Below, in pieces: positions 42,328-50,236 of a stretch of DNA of 64,000 bases (positions within the stretch are counted from its first letter, which is position 1; each line of letters starts with the position of its first letter). Position numbers and translations under genes: made by a program. Origin of the DNA: Gordonia sp. SL306 (GTDB lineage: Bacteria; Actinomycetota; Actinomycetes; Mycobacteriales; Mycobacteriaceae). The stretch covers positions 1,674,001 through 1,738,000 of the forward strand of contig NZ_CP113063.1 in assembly GCF_026625785.1 (NCBI RefSeq), read 5' to 3'. The notes under the pieces are model-generated. The model was not told where the DNA came from and did no database searches. It was given only the letters and a program-made list of their open reading frames with translations.

Positions 42328-44705
42328 TAGTCCCCGCCCAGTCGCGTGACCAGACCCCGATCCCCATCCACCCGCACCCGGTCGCCGGTCTCGAGCACTT
42401 GAGTGGCCACCAGAGTGTTGACGACGCAGGGCAATCCGTACTCGCGGGCCACCACAGCGCCATGTGACACCGAACTGCCGATATCGGTGACCAGCGCGGC
42501 GATCACGGTAAAGTACGGCGTCCACCCCACGTCGGTGACCGGAGCGACCAGGATCTCGCCGCGCCGCAGCTCACGCGCGTCGACAATCGACTTCGCGACG
42601 CGCACCACTCCCTCCACCGTTCCCCGGCCGGCGGGCCGACCGGCGATCGCATCGCCTGCGTCACCTCGCTGCGGCGGTGTCACGAGCGGGGACGGCCGCC
42701 CCACCGAGACGTCGTCGAACTCGAGGGAGTCCTGGAATGCCAGCGCTTCTCGACGTTTCACGGCGCTGTGCACCAGTCCGGCGACATCGTCAGTACCGAC
42801 GAGGCGGTGCAATTCCGCGCGGTCGAAGAAGTAGACCAGATCGGCGTCGGGCAAGCGTCCCGACCCGGCCAGCACCTCACCCAGGTGGCGGTAACCCAGT
42901 TTGAGGCGGTGCGCCATCAGCGCCATCTTCGATTTCGTCTGCTCGCGCCCGCGAGCGCCACTCTGCGCCCACCGGGCGAGAAGTCGGACAGTCGATGACC
43001 GGGGTGCCGCCACCTCGACGGCGCTCGGCCCGTTGTCGACCGGATCGAGCGCTGAGCGCAACATGACCTGCATCATCGCGCCCAGACCGCCAGGGTCTTC
43101 GGCCCAGGACGGGTCACGCATGCACAGCTCGCGGTAGCCGCGATGTCCGTGACGACTCAAGAACTGCCGCAACGCACTACCGCCTGCGCCACCGGCGGCG
43201 CGCAACTCGGTGACCGCGCCCTCGGGTAGGGCAGACAGGAACTTCTCGGTGGCCGCAGCATCGGCGGCGACGGTGTGCACCACCGCGTCGAGTTCGGAGA
43301 GCATGAGCGCGCTTTCGACGTCGGTTGCGCCGGCCATCAGCCGACTCGCCTCGGCCCGGCCATCGTCCTCACCGCGTCCGTCCTTGATCGCCTGCCTCAT
43401 CAGCACGCTTTCGAGAACATTGGCCGCGACCGCTGCGCGAGACGACGACCGCACATGCGTCAGGGTGATGTCGCAGTACTGCTCGACACCGGATTCCAGC
43501 TGCTGCATGACAACTCGTGGGTCATCACCGGTCGGTATGCGGAAAGCGGCGATCTGCTCGTCCATCCGGCGGATCGCCGGGCCCGCAGACAGCGCGTGCG
43601 TGCTGAGCCGGACCGTGTTGCCCAGCTTACGGATGAACGGTTGCGGCGGCTTGGGTTTCAGCTCGTCGATCACCCGGCCACAGATCGACGTGGAGAACTG
43701 CTCCAGGGAGTTGCCCAAGATGCCCGAACTCAGGGCCGTGCCCTCGGTCAGGTTGAGGAACATGTGCCCGTAGAAGTAGCCGACCTGGAGCCACGGCTTC
43801 TCGTAGCTCTCCTGTGCCCGCGCCACCACTTGGATGGCCTGCATCGCGTAGTCGATGGCGTAGCCGGATACCGACGCGGTCAGCGGGCAGAAGGCCCCCG
43901 GCATCATCTCGCCGATATTGCAGCGCGTGTACACGTGATCGGCACCCGCAAGCGGCGAGTCCATCTCGTTGAGATCGGCAGGCAGAGTGGTGATCGGCCG
44001 CGCCTGCAGCCACCACAGCTTCCCGGATCGGTCGATCGCCCATTCGAGATCCATCGGCCTGCCCCAATGCTCAGCAGCGCGTAGGGAATCGGAGCGGATC
44101 TCCGCGATCTGGGCCGGCGACAAGACCGGCATTGCACCCATCTCGCTGATGACCGCTGTGCCGCCTGCGTCCAGGACGATGTGGTCGGGCGAGGCCGTAC
44201 CGTCGACGAGCGCTTCGCCGAGGCCTGGGACGGCGTCGATCACCATGAGGTCGCGCCGGCCGGTTGTCGGATCCGCGGTGAACACCACGCCGGCACTGCG
44301 CGCGTCGACCATCCGTTGGACCACCAGATGCATGGTGGCGCCAGGTTGTCCGCGGTAGGACGAGGCTCGTCGAGAATGTACGGAAGCGGCGCACTTGCGC
44401 ACGGCCGCGGCGAAGTCGTCGACGGACTCGACGCCGAGCACCGTGTCGTATTGCCCCGCGAAGGACTGGTCCTCACCGTCTTCCCCGACTGCCGAGGACC
44501 GGACAGCGACGGCGGCCGACTCGGCTACGGTCATCTGGGAGAACCGTTCCGTCACCCCGTCGAGGGAGCCCTGTGCAGAAGCGTCGGCGATGACGAATCC
44601 ATCAGGCACCGAGAGCCCGATGCGTCGCAGTTCTGCGAGTCCCGCTGCCTTGCCGCCGAAGCGGTCGTCGGCGATGTCATCGAGTTCGATCGTTGTCGGT
44701 GCCAT
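42327..44705 (-). CDS. PEP-synthase-like / rifampin-phosphotransferase-like dikinase
   Basis: A 792-aa protein with three parts. An N-terminal ATP-grasp domain (AVRSSAVGEDGEDQSFAGQYD; VQRMVDARSAGVVFTADP; LEWAIDRSG...LQARPIT) covers about 1-275. A ~420-residue central domain has no PEP-synthase counterpart that I can see. A C-terminal phosphohistidine domain has GSSVSHGAVVAREYGLP, with His748 44 residues from the end. There is no PEP-binding barrel. This order and size match rifampin phosphotransferase, in which ATP's beta-phosphate passes via the histidine to a small molecule. GTG 44714, overlapping the upstream stop, is an alternative start. Substrate unknown. Confidence 0.85.
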   Translation of the reverse strand: MAPTTIELDDIADDRFGGKAAGLAELRRIGLSVPDGFVIADASAQGSLDGVTERFSQMTVAESAAVAVRSSAVGEDGEDQSFAGQYDTVLGVESVDDFAAAVRKCAASVHSRRASSYRGQPGATMHLVVQRMVDARSAGVVFTADPTTGRRDLMVIDAVPGLGEALVDGTASPDHIVLDAGGTAVISEMGAMPVLSPAQIAEIRSDSLRAAEHWGRPMDLEWAIDRSGKLWWLQARPITTLPADLNEMDSPLAGADHVYTRCNIGEMMPGAFCPLTASVSGYAIDYAMQAIQVVARAQESYEKPWLQVGYFYGHMFLNLTEGTALSSGILGNSLEQFSTSICGRVIDELKPKPPQPFIRKLGNTVRLSTHALSAGPAIRRMDEQIAAFRIPTGDDPRVVMQQLESGVEQYCDITLTHVRSSSRAAVAANVLESVLMRQAIKDGRGEDDGRAEASRLMAGATDVESALMLSELDAVVHTVAADAAATEKFLSALPEGAVTELRAAGGAGGSALRQFLSRHGHRGYRELCMRDPSWAEDPGGLGAMMQVMLRSALDPVDNGPSAVEVAAPRSSTVRLLARWAQSGARGREQTKSKMALMAHRLKLGYRHLGEVLAGSGRLPDADLVYFFDRAELHRLVGTDDVAGLVHSAVKRREALAFQDSLEFDDVSVGRPSPLVTPPQRGDAGDAIAGRPAGRGTVEGVVRVAKSIVDARELRRGEILVAPVTDVGWTPYFTVIAALVTDIGSSVSHGAVVAREYGLPCVVNTLVATQVLETGDRVRVDGDRGLVTRLGGD

Positions 44706-44710
44706 GTCGA

Positions 44711-45688
44711 TCACCGCAACGCGTCCACGATCTCGGCGAGCGCGTCGACGGCGATCGGGCCGGGCTGATACAGGCAGATCCGGTCGGACACACCGTCGAC
44801 GCGGTCGCGGATGTGCGCGGCCACCTCGGCGGGGGTTCCGCACGCGGCGATGGTGTGCAGTATCTCGTCGTCGATCAGCGTGGCCATCTCCTGCCAGCGA
44901 CCCTGCTTGGACATCGTGTTGAGTTCCGGCTGCAGGTCGCCCCAGCCATGGGCGTCGAGCACCGGCCGGTATGCGGGGGTGGAGCCGTAGAACGCCAACA
45001 GCATTCGGGTCGAGGCGTGGTCGTCACCGACCGACACGATGATCTCGGGCACCACTTCGAAGTCGTCCTCGCTACGCCCGGCGGCCGCCAGCCCTGCACG
45101 AACGCCCGGCATCGTCGCCTCGTGCAGGAATCGTTTCGTCCCGAACGGCATCACCAGCAGTCCGTCGGCCACCTCCGCGGTGGCCCTGGTCATCCGCGGG
45201 CCCAGCGCGCCGAGATAGATCGGCGGCGGGCCGTAGGGGTTGGGCCCGGGCACAAACGTCGGCGTCATCAAGGTGTGTCGGTAGTATTCGCCACGGAAGT
45301 CCAGGCGTTCACCGTCGCTCCATGTCGCGAAGATCGCCCGCAGCGCCCCCACCATTTCCTTCATCCTGGCAACCGGGTGGTCGAACTCGACGCCGTAGCG
45401 CTTCTCGATCTGTGCGCGCACCTGCGTGCCCAGGCCCAGGATGAAGCGCCCCTCGGACAGCAGCTGCAGGTCGTTGGCCTGGTGCGCGAGCTGGATAGGG
45501 TTGCGGGGGAACGCGATCGCGACATTGGACATCACGTCGAGGCCCTTGACCGCCGACGCCGACACCAGCGGCGTGAAGACGTCGTGCGGGCCTTCGAAGG
45601 TGAATACACCGGAGGCCCCGGCCTCTTTGAGAACCCTCGCGCGGTCGACCGCATCGGTGGGATCGAACAGCGCTGTCATGATCTTCAT
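44711..45688 (-). CDS. LLM-class F420-dependent oxidoreductase
   Basis: A 325-aa luciferase-like-monooxygenase-fold TIM barrel of the F420 type. AGASGVFTFEGPHDVFTPL at the N-terminus, FILGLGTQVRAQIEKRYG in the middle, and IYLGALGPRMTRATAEVADGLLVMPF are typical of the actinobacterial TIGR03617-like group. It would reduce or oxidise its substrate by hydride transfer with F420. Its stop overlaps the phosphotransferase-like gene and its ATG overlaps the upstream gene, so the three form one operon. Confidence 0.88.
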   Translation of the reverse strand: MKIMTALFDPTDAVDRARVLKEAGASGVFTFEGPHDVFTPLVSASAVKGLDVMSNVAIAFPRNPIQLAHQANDLQLLSEGRFILGLGTQVRAQIEKRYGVEFDHPVARMKEMVGALRAIFATWSDGERLDFRGEYYRHTLMTPTFVPGPNPYGPPPIYLGALGPRMTRATAEVADGLLVMPFGTKRFLHEATMPGVRAGLAAAGRSEDDFEVVPEIIVSVGDDHASTRMLLAFYGSTPAYRPVLDAHGWGDLQPELNTMSKQGRWQEMATLIDDEILHTIAACGTPAEVAAHIRDRVDGVSDRICLYQPGPIAVDALAEIVDALR

Positions 45689-46815
45689 GGCCGTGCCCCC
45701 TGGTCCGCCACATCGGTCCAGTCGAAGAGTCCCGACGGATGGTGCGGACCGATGACACCGTGCTCGAACAGCCCTGCCCCCTCACAGGTCCGACCGTCGG
45801 CCTCGGTACACACAGCTGTGGCGACGTGGTCGATGAGGCTGAACGGCGCTCTGGCCATCACTTCCGGGTCCGTCAGATCGAAGCTGACACGCTCGGCGAA
45901 CGGCCCCTCCTTCCACGTGCCGTGTGCCCACGACGAGTCGCCACCGTATCCCGACCCGAATGCGATGGGCGCGAAAAGCTTCGACTCGACGTCGAGTTGT
46001 ATCCGGTCCCCGGCACGGTTCATGAACTCGACATGGGCACCGTGGGGAATCCTTGTTCCGGGTGTGTAGTGGATGGTGACTCGTACTCCGTCGAGTTGTT
46101 CGATACGGCCGTCACGCCAGCGACGGGTGCAGTCGTAGAGGCTGCGGTGCCCATCGGGGTCCTCTTGCAGGATCATGAACAGCTGGTAGTCGTCGAAGGC
46201 CAGCGGCAGATAGAGCCACCACATCCCGCGGAACGCTGCGTCGGGTCGGCCCGACGGTTCTGCCTCACCGACCGGTCGGATACCCCAGGACCGATCGCGA
46301 CTCGCCACGCTGGACTCATGATCGACCGCCAACCGCTCGCCGTCGACGTCGATCCAGCCCTCCCACGTGCCGACCTGAGCAAAGCGACACGCCTGCAACG
46401 TCACCCGTCGCTCGGTCAGCATCTCGTGCGGGCGCTCCAGAGCGGCGGGGAACAGACCTCGCCACGTCAGATCCGCCGAGATGCCTTCGGTATCGGCCAG
46501 GGTCAGGTGCATCTCCTGCAACGGCTCGACAACATCGAGACGGTAGCCGTTGACGCTCTGGTGGAGACGATCGTCATCGATGGCGTCGCTGAGGTGCACC
46601 GCGGTCTGCGTGTCGCCGCGACGGACGACGAAGTAGGCGTCCTTGACACCCAGGCGCGGGTAGTACCCGATTCCCGTCAGCGCCATGAAGCGGCCCTCGC
46701 GGTCGAGGACGTTGAAGTACGACCGATCGTAGAAATTCCGATCGGCGGTGGCCGGCCAAGAGATCGGTGCCGGCGTCTGGTGGATCGGGTACTCGTCGAG
46801 TGGGCTCAGTTGCAC
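45685..46815 (-). CDS. Unrecognised protein, possibly lipocalin-like (AttH/CrtC-type) fold
   Basis: A 376-aa soluble protein rich in beta-strand and aromatic residues, with repeated WxG patterns (FRGMWWLYLPLAFDDYQLFMILQED; GTWEGWIDVDGERLAVDH; DRSWGIRP). There is no signal peptide or membrane helix. The DRSWGIR motif and two-half layout recall AttH/CrtC-like hydratase folds, but I do not recognise a named family. The GTG start follows GGGAGAG. First gene of the operon with the F420-type enzyme and the phosphotransferase-like enzyme, divergent from a TetR gene. Confidence 0.7.
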   Translation of the reverse strand: MQLSPLDEYPIHQTPAPISWPATADRNFYDRSYFNVLDREGRFMALTGIGYYPRLGVKDAYFVVRRGDTQTAVHLSDAIDDDRLHQSVNGYRLDVVEPLQEMHLTLADTEGISADLTWRGLFPAALERPHEMLTERRVTLQACRFAQVGTWEGWIDVDGERLAVDHESSVASRDRSWGIRPVGEAEPSGRPDAAFRGMWWLYLPLAFDDYQLFMILQEDPDGHRSLYDCTRRWRDGRIEQLDGVRVTIHYTPGTRIPHGAHVEFMNRAGDRIQLDVESKLFAPIAFGSGYGGDSSWAHGTWKEGPFAERVSFDLTDPEVMARAPFSLIDHVATAVCTEADGRTCEGAGLFEHGVIGPHHPSGLFDWTDVADQGARP

Positions 46816-46829
46816 TGACTCTCCCTATA

Positions 46830-46849
46830 AATACGATGCATCCTGTATT
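46830..46849. promoter_or_regulatory. TetR operator candidate in divergent promoter
   Basis: AATAC-N10-GTATT with GATGCATC, itself a palindrome, inside. It lies in the 51-bp gap between the operon and its TetR gene, overlapping any promoter that would fit there. Confidence 0.55.
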
Positions 46850-46866
46850 GGAACTATGCTGTGGTC

Positions 46867-47472
46867 ATGACAGCAGAAACACCCGGCGAAGGCAAGAGGT
46901 CTGTACCGTCGCCCGGCCGCCCCCGCGACGGCCGGATCGATGCCGCGATCATCACGGCCACCCGGGAGCTGATCCTCGAAACCGGATACTCGGCGCTGTC
47001 GTTATCGGCGATAGCCGCGCGCGCCGGAACCACCACGGCCGCCATCTACCGGCGATGGGCCGGCAAAGCCCAACTCGTGCACGAGGCGGTGCTGTCCGCC
47101 GAAGAGATCCCCACGTCGGATGGTTCCGGCGATATCCACACCGACATCCGGGCATTGGTCGAGACAGTCCGCGAAATGTTCGACAACCCGGAGGTTCGCA
47201 TGGCGCTGCCCGGCCTGATCGCCGACACCGTTGCCGATCCCCAGGTGCACAGCATGATGATCACCCGACTGGCCGGCAATCTGGCCACCTTCGAATCCCG
47301 GTTCGGTCAGGAGCGCCGCGATGACGACCAGTTGCCCATGCTGGCCGAGGTCGTCGCGGGCACCGCGATCTTCCGCATCCTCATCCGCCGGGACGCCGCC
47401 CTCGACGATGCCTGGGTGGACGAGATGACCGAGCTGATCACCGAACGCTGGCCGTCCGGTCGGACGACCTAG
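46867..47472 (+). CDS. TetR family transcriptional regulator
   Basis: About 201 aa from ATG 46867 (GTG 46861 is also in frame). HTH at residues ~45-65 (SLSAIAARAGTTTAAIYRRWAGKAQL) and a TetR_C-type ligand domain with a PLAS/RILIRRDAALDDAWVDEM C-terminus. TATGCT a few bases ahead of the start suggests a leaderless or near-leaderless transcript. It probably represses the divergent three-gene operon. Confidence 0.88.
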   Translation: MTAETPGEGKRSVPSPGRPRDGRIDAAIITATRELILETGYSALSLSAIAARAGTTTAAIYRRWAGKAQLVHEAVLSAEEIPTSDGSGDIHTDIRALVETVREMFDNPEVRMALPGLIADTVADPQVHSMMITRLAGNLATFESRFGQERRDDDQLPMLAEVVAGTAIFRILIRRDAALDDAWVDEMTELITERWPSGRTT

Positions 47473-47480
47473 TACTACCT

Positions 47481-47502
47481 CCCACGGCGTTCCGCGGAAC
47501 GC
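47481..47502. repeat. Left 22-bp inverted repeat flanking DUF222/HNH gene
   Basis: This 22-mer is the exact reverse complement of 49013-49034. It reads CCCACG followed by the perfect 16-bp palindrome GCGTTCCGCGGAACGC. It ends at the base just before the HNH gene's stop codon. Confidence 0.85.
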
Positions 47503-48945
47503 TCACGCCGCGATCGGTTCGGTGCGCTCTCTGGCTTTGAGCGCCCAGATCGCATAGAGCACTTCGGTGGTGTATCCGAGGTCGAGGCGGCCACCGCCGA
47601 CCGGCATGGTGGCGCCGACGGCGATGCGAGGGTCCGGGGTCCAGCCGGCGGGCGCAACGATGGTGGGCGCGCGTTCGATCACCGATCCACTCTGGCGGTG
47701 AAAGGTGAACTGTTGCCCACCTTTCGCGGTGATGGTGAACTCGCCGCGATGTAATGCGCGATGGTGGGTGCCGCACAACAAGATCAGATTGTCTGGATCG
47801 GTGGGGCCGCCGTCGGCCCACGACCGCACGTGATGGACGTGCAGGTGGCGGGTGCGTCCACAAGCCGGGTGCCGGCAGCACCGGTCACGCTGGGTCACGA
47901 TCCGGATCAATGCGGCGGTCGGCGTCCGACGTTTGTGACCCCAGTTGAGAACGGCGCCGCGGCGGGTGGTGTGCACTTCGCGGACCGCCGCCCCGCAGCG
48001 CGCTTCATCGACCTCCACGTCGAACAACGCGGGCCCGTCATCGAGATGATCATCGGCCTGGTCGCCATCGTCGTCGACGATGTCCTGGCCGTGGGTGTGC
48101 ACGAGGATCTCCGCACCGGGCGCGGTCTCGGGGATGTCGACGGCGCCGTGGAGGGTGTCGGCCATCGCGATCACCGCCGGGGCGATGTCGGCGGGCACAT
48201 GGCGCCACAGATCGCGCTGCCGGCGTTTGACCTCGGCCGGCCCGAGGTCCTCGGCGTCGTCGGTGGCGGTCTCGTCGGGTTCGAGCGCGTTCCGCGGAAC
48301 GTCGAGATCGTCTTCGGTGCGGGTCCGCTCGTACTCGGCCCGCACTGCACCCGCCAGAAACCTCGCACCATCGAGGGGGTTGAGCCGCAGGTTCACCGAC
48401 AGCGAGCCGTCATCGTTCCATCGCCATCGACCCGACGACGCGATCACACCGGATTCCTGTTCTCCGGCGCCGCGATCGATGTGCCGCATCGACCGCACCA
48501 GCGCATCCACCTGTGCTGCGGTCGCACTCAGCGCCACGTTCAGCAATTCCTGCTGACGCTCCGGAGTGGCCACCCGAGTCAGTGCCCGCACCTTCGAATA
48601 CGTGACCCGCCCGTCGGCGAATGACTGTGAGATCAGCGGGAGTTCGGTCAACGCGTGGGCAATCCTCAGATGGTCTTGCGCGGTCCGCAACGACAACCCC
48701 GTCCGCCACGACAGCCAATGCGCACACGACATCACCCCCTCACCGCTCCACGCGTGACGATTGTCGAACTCCACCAGCAACCCCATGAACCGCGCCGTCA
48801 GCGCCGCCATCTGTCCGGCATACCCGACCACCCGCTCGCGTAACTGACGATCCGACAACTCGCCGACCGGAGTCACGTCAAAGATGTTGGGCGACCGGGG
48901 CTCGGCCTCGGGCACAGACGGATCAATGGGAACGACAACGGTCAT
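47503..48945 (-). CDS. DUF222 domain / HNH endonuclease (13E12-repeat type)
   Basis: A 480-aa protein with an N-terminal DUF222 domain (SCAHWLSWRTGLSLRTAQDHLRIAHALTELP) and a C-terminal HNH nuclease module (HVHHVRSWADGGPTDPDNLILLCGTHHRALH). The HNH cysteines CRHPACGRT precede it. These genes occur in many copies in mycobacteria, gordoniae and rhodococci, often as mobile or recombining repeats; biological role unproven. It is flanked by perfect 22-bp inverted repeats, and a third 15-bp copy of their palindrome lies inside the gene. Confidence 0.9.
   Translation of the reverse strand: MTVVVPIDPSVPEAEPRSPNIFDVTPVGELSDRQLRERVVGYAGQMAALTARFMGLLVEFDNRHAWSGEGVMSCAHWLSWRTGLSLRTAQDHLRIAHALTELPLISQSFADGRVTYSKVRALTRVATPERQQELLNVALSATAAQVDALVRSMRHIDRGAGEQESGVIASSGRWRWNDDGSLSVNLRLNPLDGARFLAGAVRAEYERTRTEDDLDVPRNALEPDETATDDAEDLGPAEVKRRQRDLWRHVPADIAPAVIAMADTLHGAVDIPETAPGAEILVHTHGQDIVDDDGDQADDHLDDGPALFDVEVDEARCGAAVREVHTTRRGAVLNWGHKRRTPTAALIRIVTQRDRCCRHPACGRTRHLHVHHVRSWADGGPTDPDNLILLCGTHHRALHRGEFTITAKGGQQFTFHRQSGSVIERAPTIVAPAGWTPDPRIAVGATMPVGGGRLDLGYTTEVLYAIWALKARERTEPIAA
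48287..48301. repeat. Internal copy of the GCGTTCCGCGGAACG palindrome
   Basis: 15 of the 16 bases of the palindrome found in the flanking repeats, here within the DUF222/HNH coding sequence, where it encodes part of VPRNA. Confidence 0.8.
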
Positions 48946-48981
48946 TTCAACCCCCGACAGGTCGAGCTGAATCGAATTACC

Positions 48982-49632
48982 TCAACGATATCGGTGACCA
49001 CCGACAACACCGGCGTTCCGCGGAACGCCGTGGGCCCCTGGCGGGCCCAGATCGATTCGGACCGTCACCGGCGTCACTCCGAGTGCACGAACATTCATCG
49101 CGTTCAACCAGCGGAGCGGACGGAGACCACAGAACTCACGTTGCCGTACGAACGGATCATCGCCGACGAGTACCGTTGCCACACCCTCGATCCAGGTGAA
49201 CCGGAGTCCGATCCGGAGCCGCACACGGACGTCTGGGTTCGCACGGATGTTGGCCACATACCCGGCACGAAGGCCGTGTTCGGCGACGAGCCAGAAGGTG
49301 TCGCCCACTCTCCCGTTGCCCACCGGCACGATGCGGGGTCGGCCGGTCCGTCGGCCAATCGTCTCGACAAGCGCAAAGCCGAACGGGACGAAACCGATCC
49401 GAAACAGCGCTCGCACCAACGGGTTCACACACCATCGCTGGACAAGTATCACCGCCCGGCGCTTCGTCGCAGGCGCGGCGACCGTCACCATCACATTGGC
49501 CACCATCACGCCCGTGATGATCAACGGCTGGATCTGGGACGCCGGCGCTGTCGGATCGACCGCCCACATCGCCCAACTCAGGCCCGCCACGACCACCGCA
49601 CCGGAACCGACCCATCTGACCACACCAGCCAT
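48982..49632 (-). CDS. Deazaflavin-dependent (Ddn-like) nitroreductase family protein with N-terminal membrane helices
   Basis: About 216 aa from ATG 49632 (another ATG at 49650). Two hydrophobic helices (VVRWVGSGAVVVAGLSWAMW; PLIITGVMVANVMVTV) precede a split-barrel domain with ETIGRRTGRPRIVPVGNGRVGDTFWLVAEHG, the pattern of F420-binding Ddn-like proteins. The last ~15 residues come from the 22-bp repeat at 49013 and its flank, so the natural C-terminus may have been altered. Divergent from a TetR gene. Confidence 0.8.
   Translation of the reverse strand: MAGVVRWVGSGAVVVAGLSWAMWAVDPTAPASQIQPLIITGVMVANVMVTVAAPATKRRAVILVQRWCVNPLVRALFRIGFVPFGFALVETIGRRTGRPRIVPVGNGRVGDTFWLVAEHGLRAGYVANIRANPDVRVRLRIGLRFTWIEGVATVLVGDDPFVRQREFCGLRPLRWLNAMNVRALGVTPVTVRIDLGPPGAHGVPRNAGVVGGHRYR
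49013..49034. repeat. Right 22-bp inverted repeat flanking DUF222/HNH gene
   Basis: Exact inverted partner of 47481-47502, with the palindrome GCGTTCCGCGGAACGC on its inner side and CGTGGG on its outer side. It lies inside the 3' end of the Ddn-like gene. Confidence 0.85.
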
Positions 49633-49662
49633 ACGAACGTATGGTTCCATACGTGTGTATGG
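49630..49662. promoter_or_regulatory. Double palindromic operator between Ddn-like and TetR genes
   Basis: CATACG-AA-CGTATG (49630-49643) and CCATAC-GTGT-GTATGG (49647-49662), two perfect inverted repeats about one helical turn and a half apart. They cover the start codon region of the Ddn-like gene and lie 8 bp before the TetR start. Likely TetR sites repressing both genes. Confidence 0.65.
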
Positions 49663-49669
49663 TTGTCCA

Positions 49670-50236
49670 GTGACCTCGATGCGCCGGCGCACACCGTTGA
49701 CCGAAGCCGATCTGGGCGACGCCGTGCTCGCGGTGGCAGCCGAGCACGGACTGGCCGCCGCGACCATCCGGAACGTGGCGATGCACCTCGGTGTGTCGAT
49801 CGGCGCAGTGCAGCATCACTTCCCGACCAAGGACGCGCTCTACATCTCGGCCTTCACCGCGCTTGTCGATCGCGTAGCCGAACGCATCGGTGCAGTCGGC
49901 CACGACACGGAGACGGCGTTGGAGGACATCCTCGTCGAACTTCTCCCGATCGATTCCCGGCGCCGGGCAGAAGCCCGGGTGATGATCGAATTCTCCGCTC
50001 TCGCAACCAGATCTCCGGAGTTGGCCGCGATCCAGGAAAGCACTCTGGGCCGGATCCAGGTCGGCCTTCGTGATGCCTTGCGCGCCCGCGGCGTCGACGC
50101 ACCGGGCCTGCGCGCAACCGCACTCCTCGCGATGGTCGATGGGCTGGCGCTGCATTGGTCGAGCACGACCGGCGCCTACCCTCAGGAGGCGCTGGAGTCG
50201 GTGCTACGGGACCACCTGACTCTCATCCTCGGCTGA
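49670..50236 (+). CDS. TetR family transcriptional regulator
   Basis: 188 aa from GTG 49670 (ATG 49679 is also in frame). HTH at about residues 29-50 (ATIRNVAMHLGVSIGAVQHHFPTKDALY) followed by a TetR_C-type domain (EFSALATRSPELAAIQ). No Shine-Dalgarno, and the palindromes sit right before the start, so the message may be leaderless. Probably represses itself and the divergent Ddn-like gene. The 3' end overlaps the convergent XRE gene by 14 bp. Confidence 0.88.
   Translation: MTSMRRRTPLTEADLGDAVLAVAAEHGLAAATIRNVAMHLGVSIGAVQHHFPTKDALYISAFTALVDRVAERIGAVGHDTETALEDILVELLPIDSRRRAEARVMIEFSALATRSPELAAIQESTLGRIQVGLRDALRARGVDAPGLRATALLAMVDGLALHWSSTTGAYPQEALESVLRDHLTLILG

Noticed and set aside
42327..44705. 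Housekeeping PEP synthase or pyruvate phosphate dikinase
   Set aside because: The PEP/pyruvate-binding barrel expected after the histidine domain is absent and the central domain is different.
47503..48945. DUF222/HNH gene as a complete insertion sequence
   Set aside because: There is no transposase, and I could not see flanking target-site duplications; I list the inverted repeats but do not claim an IS element.
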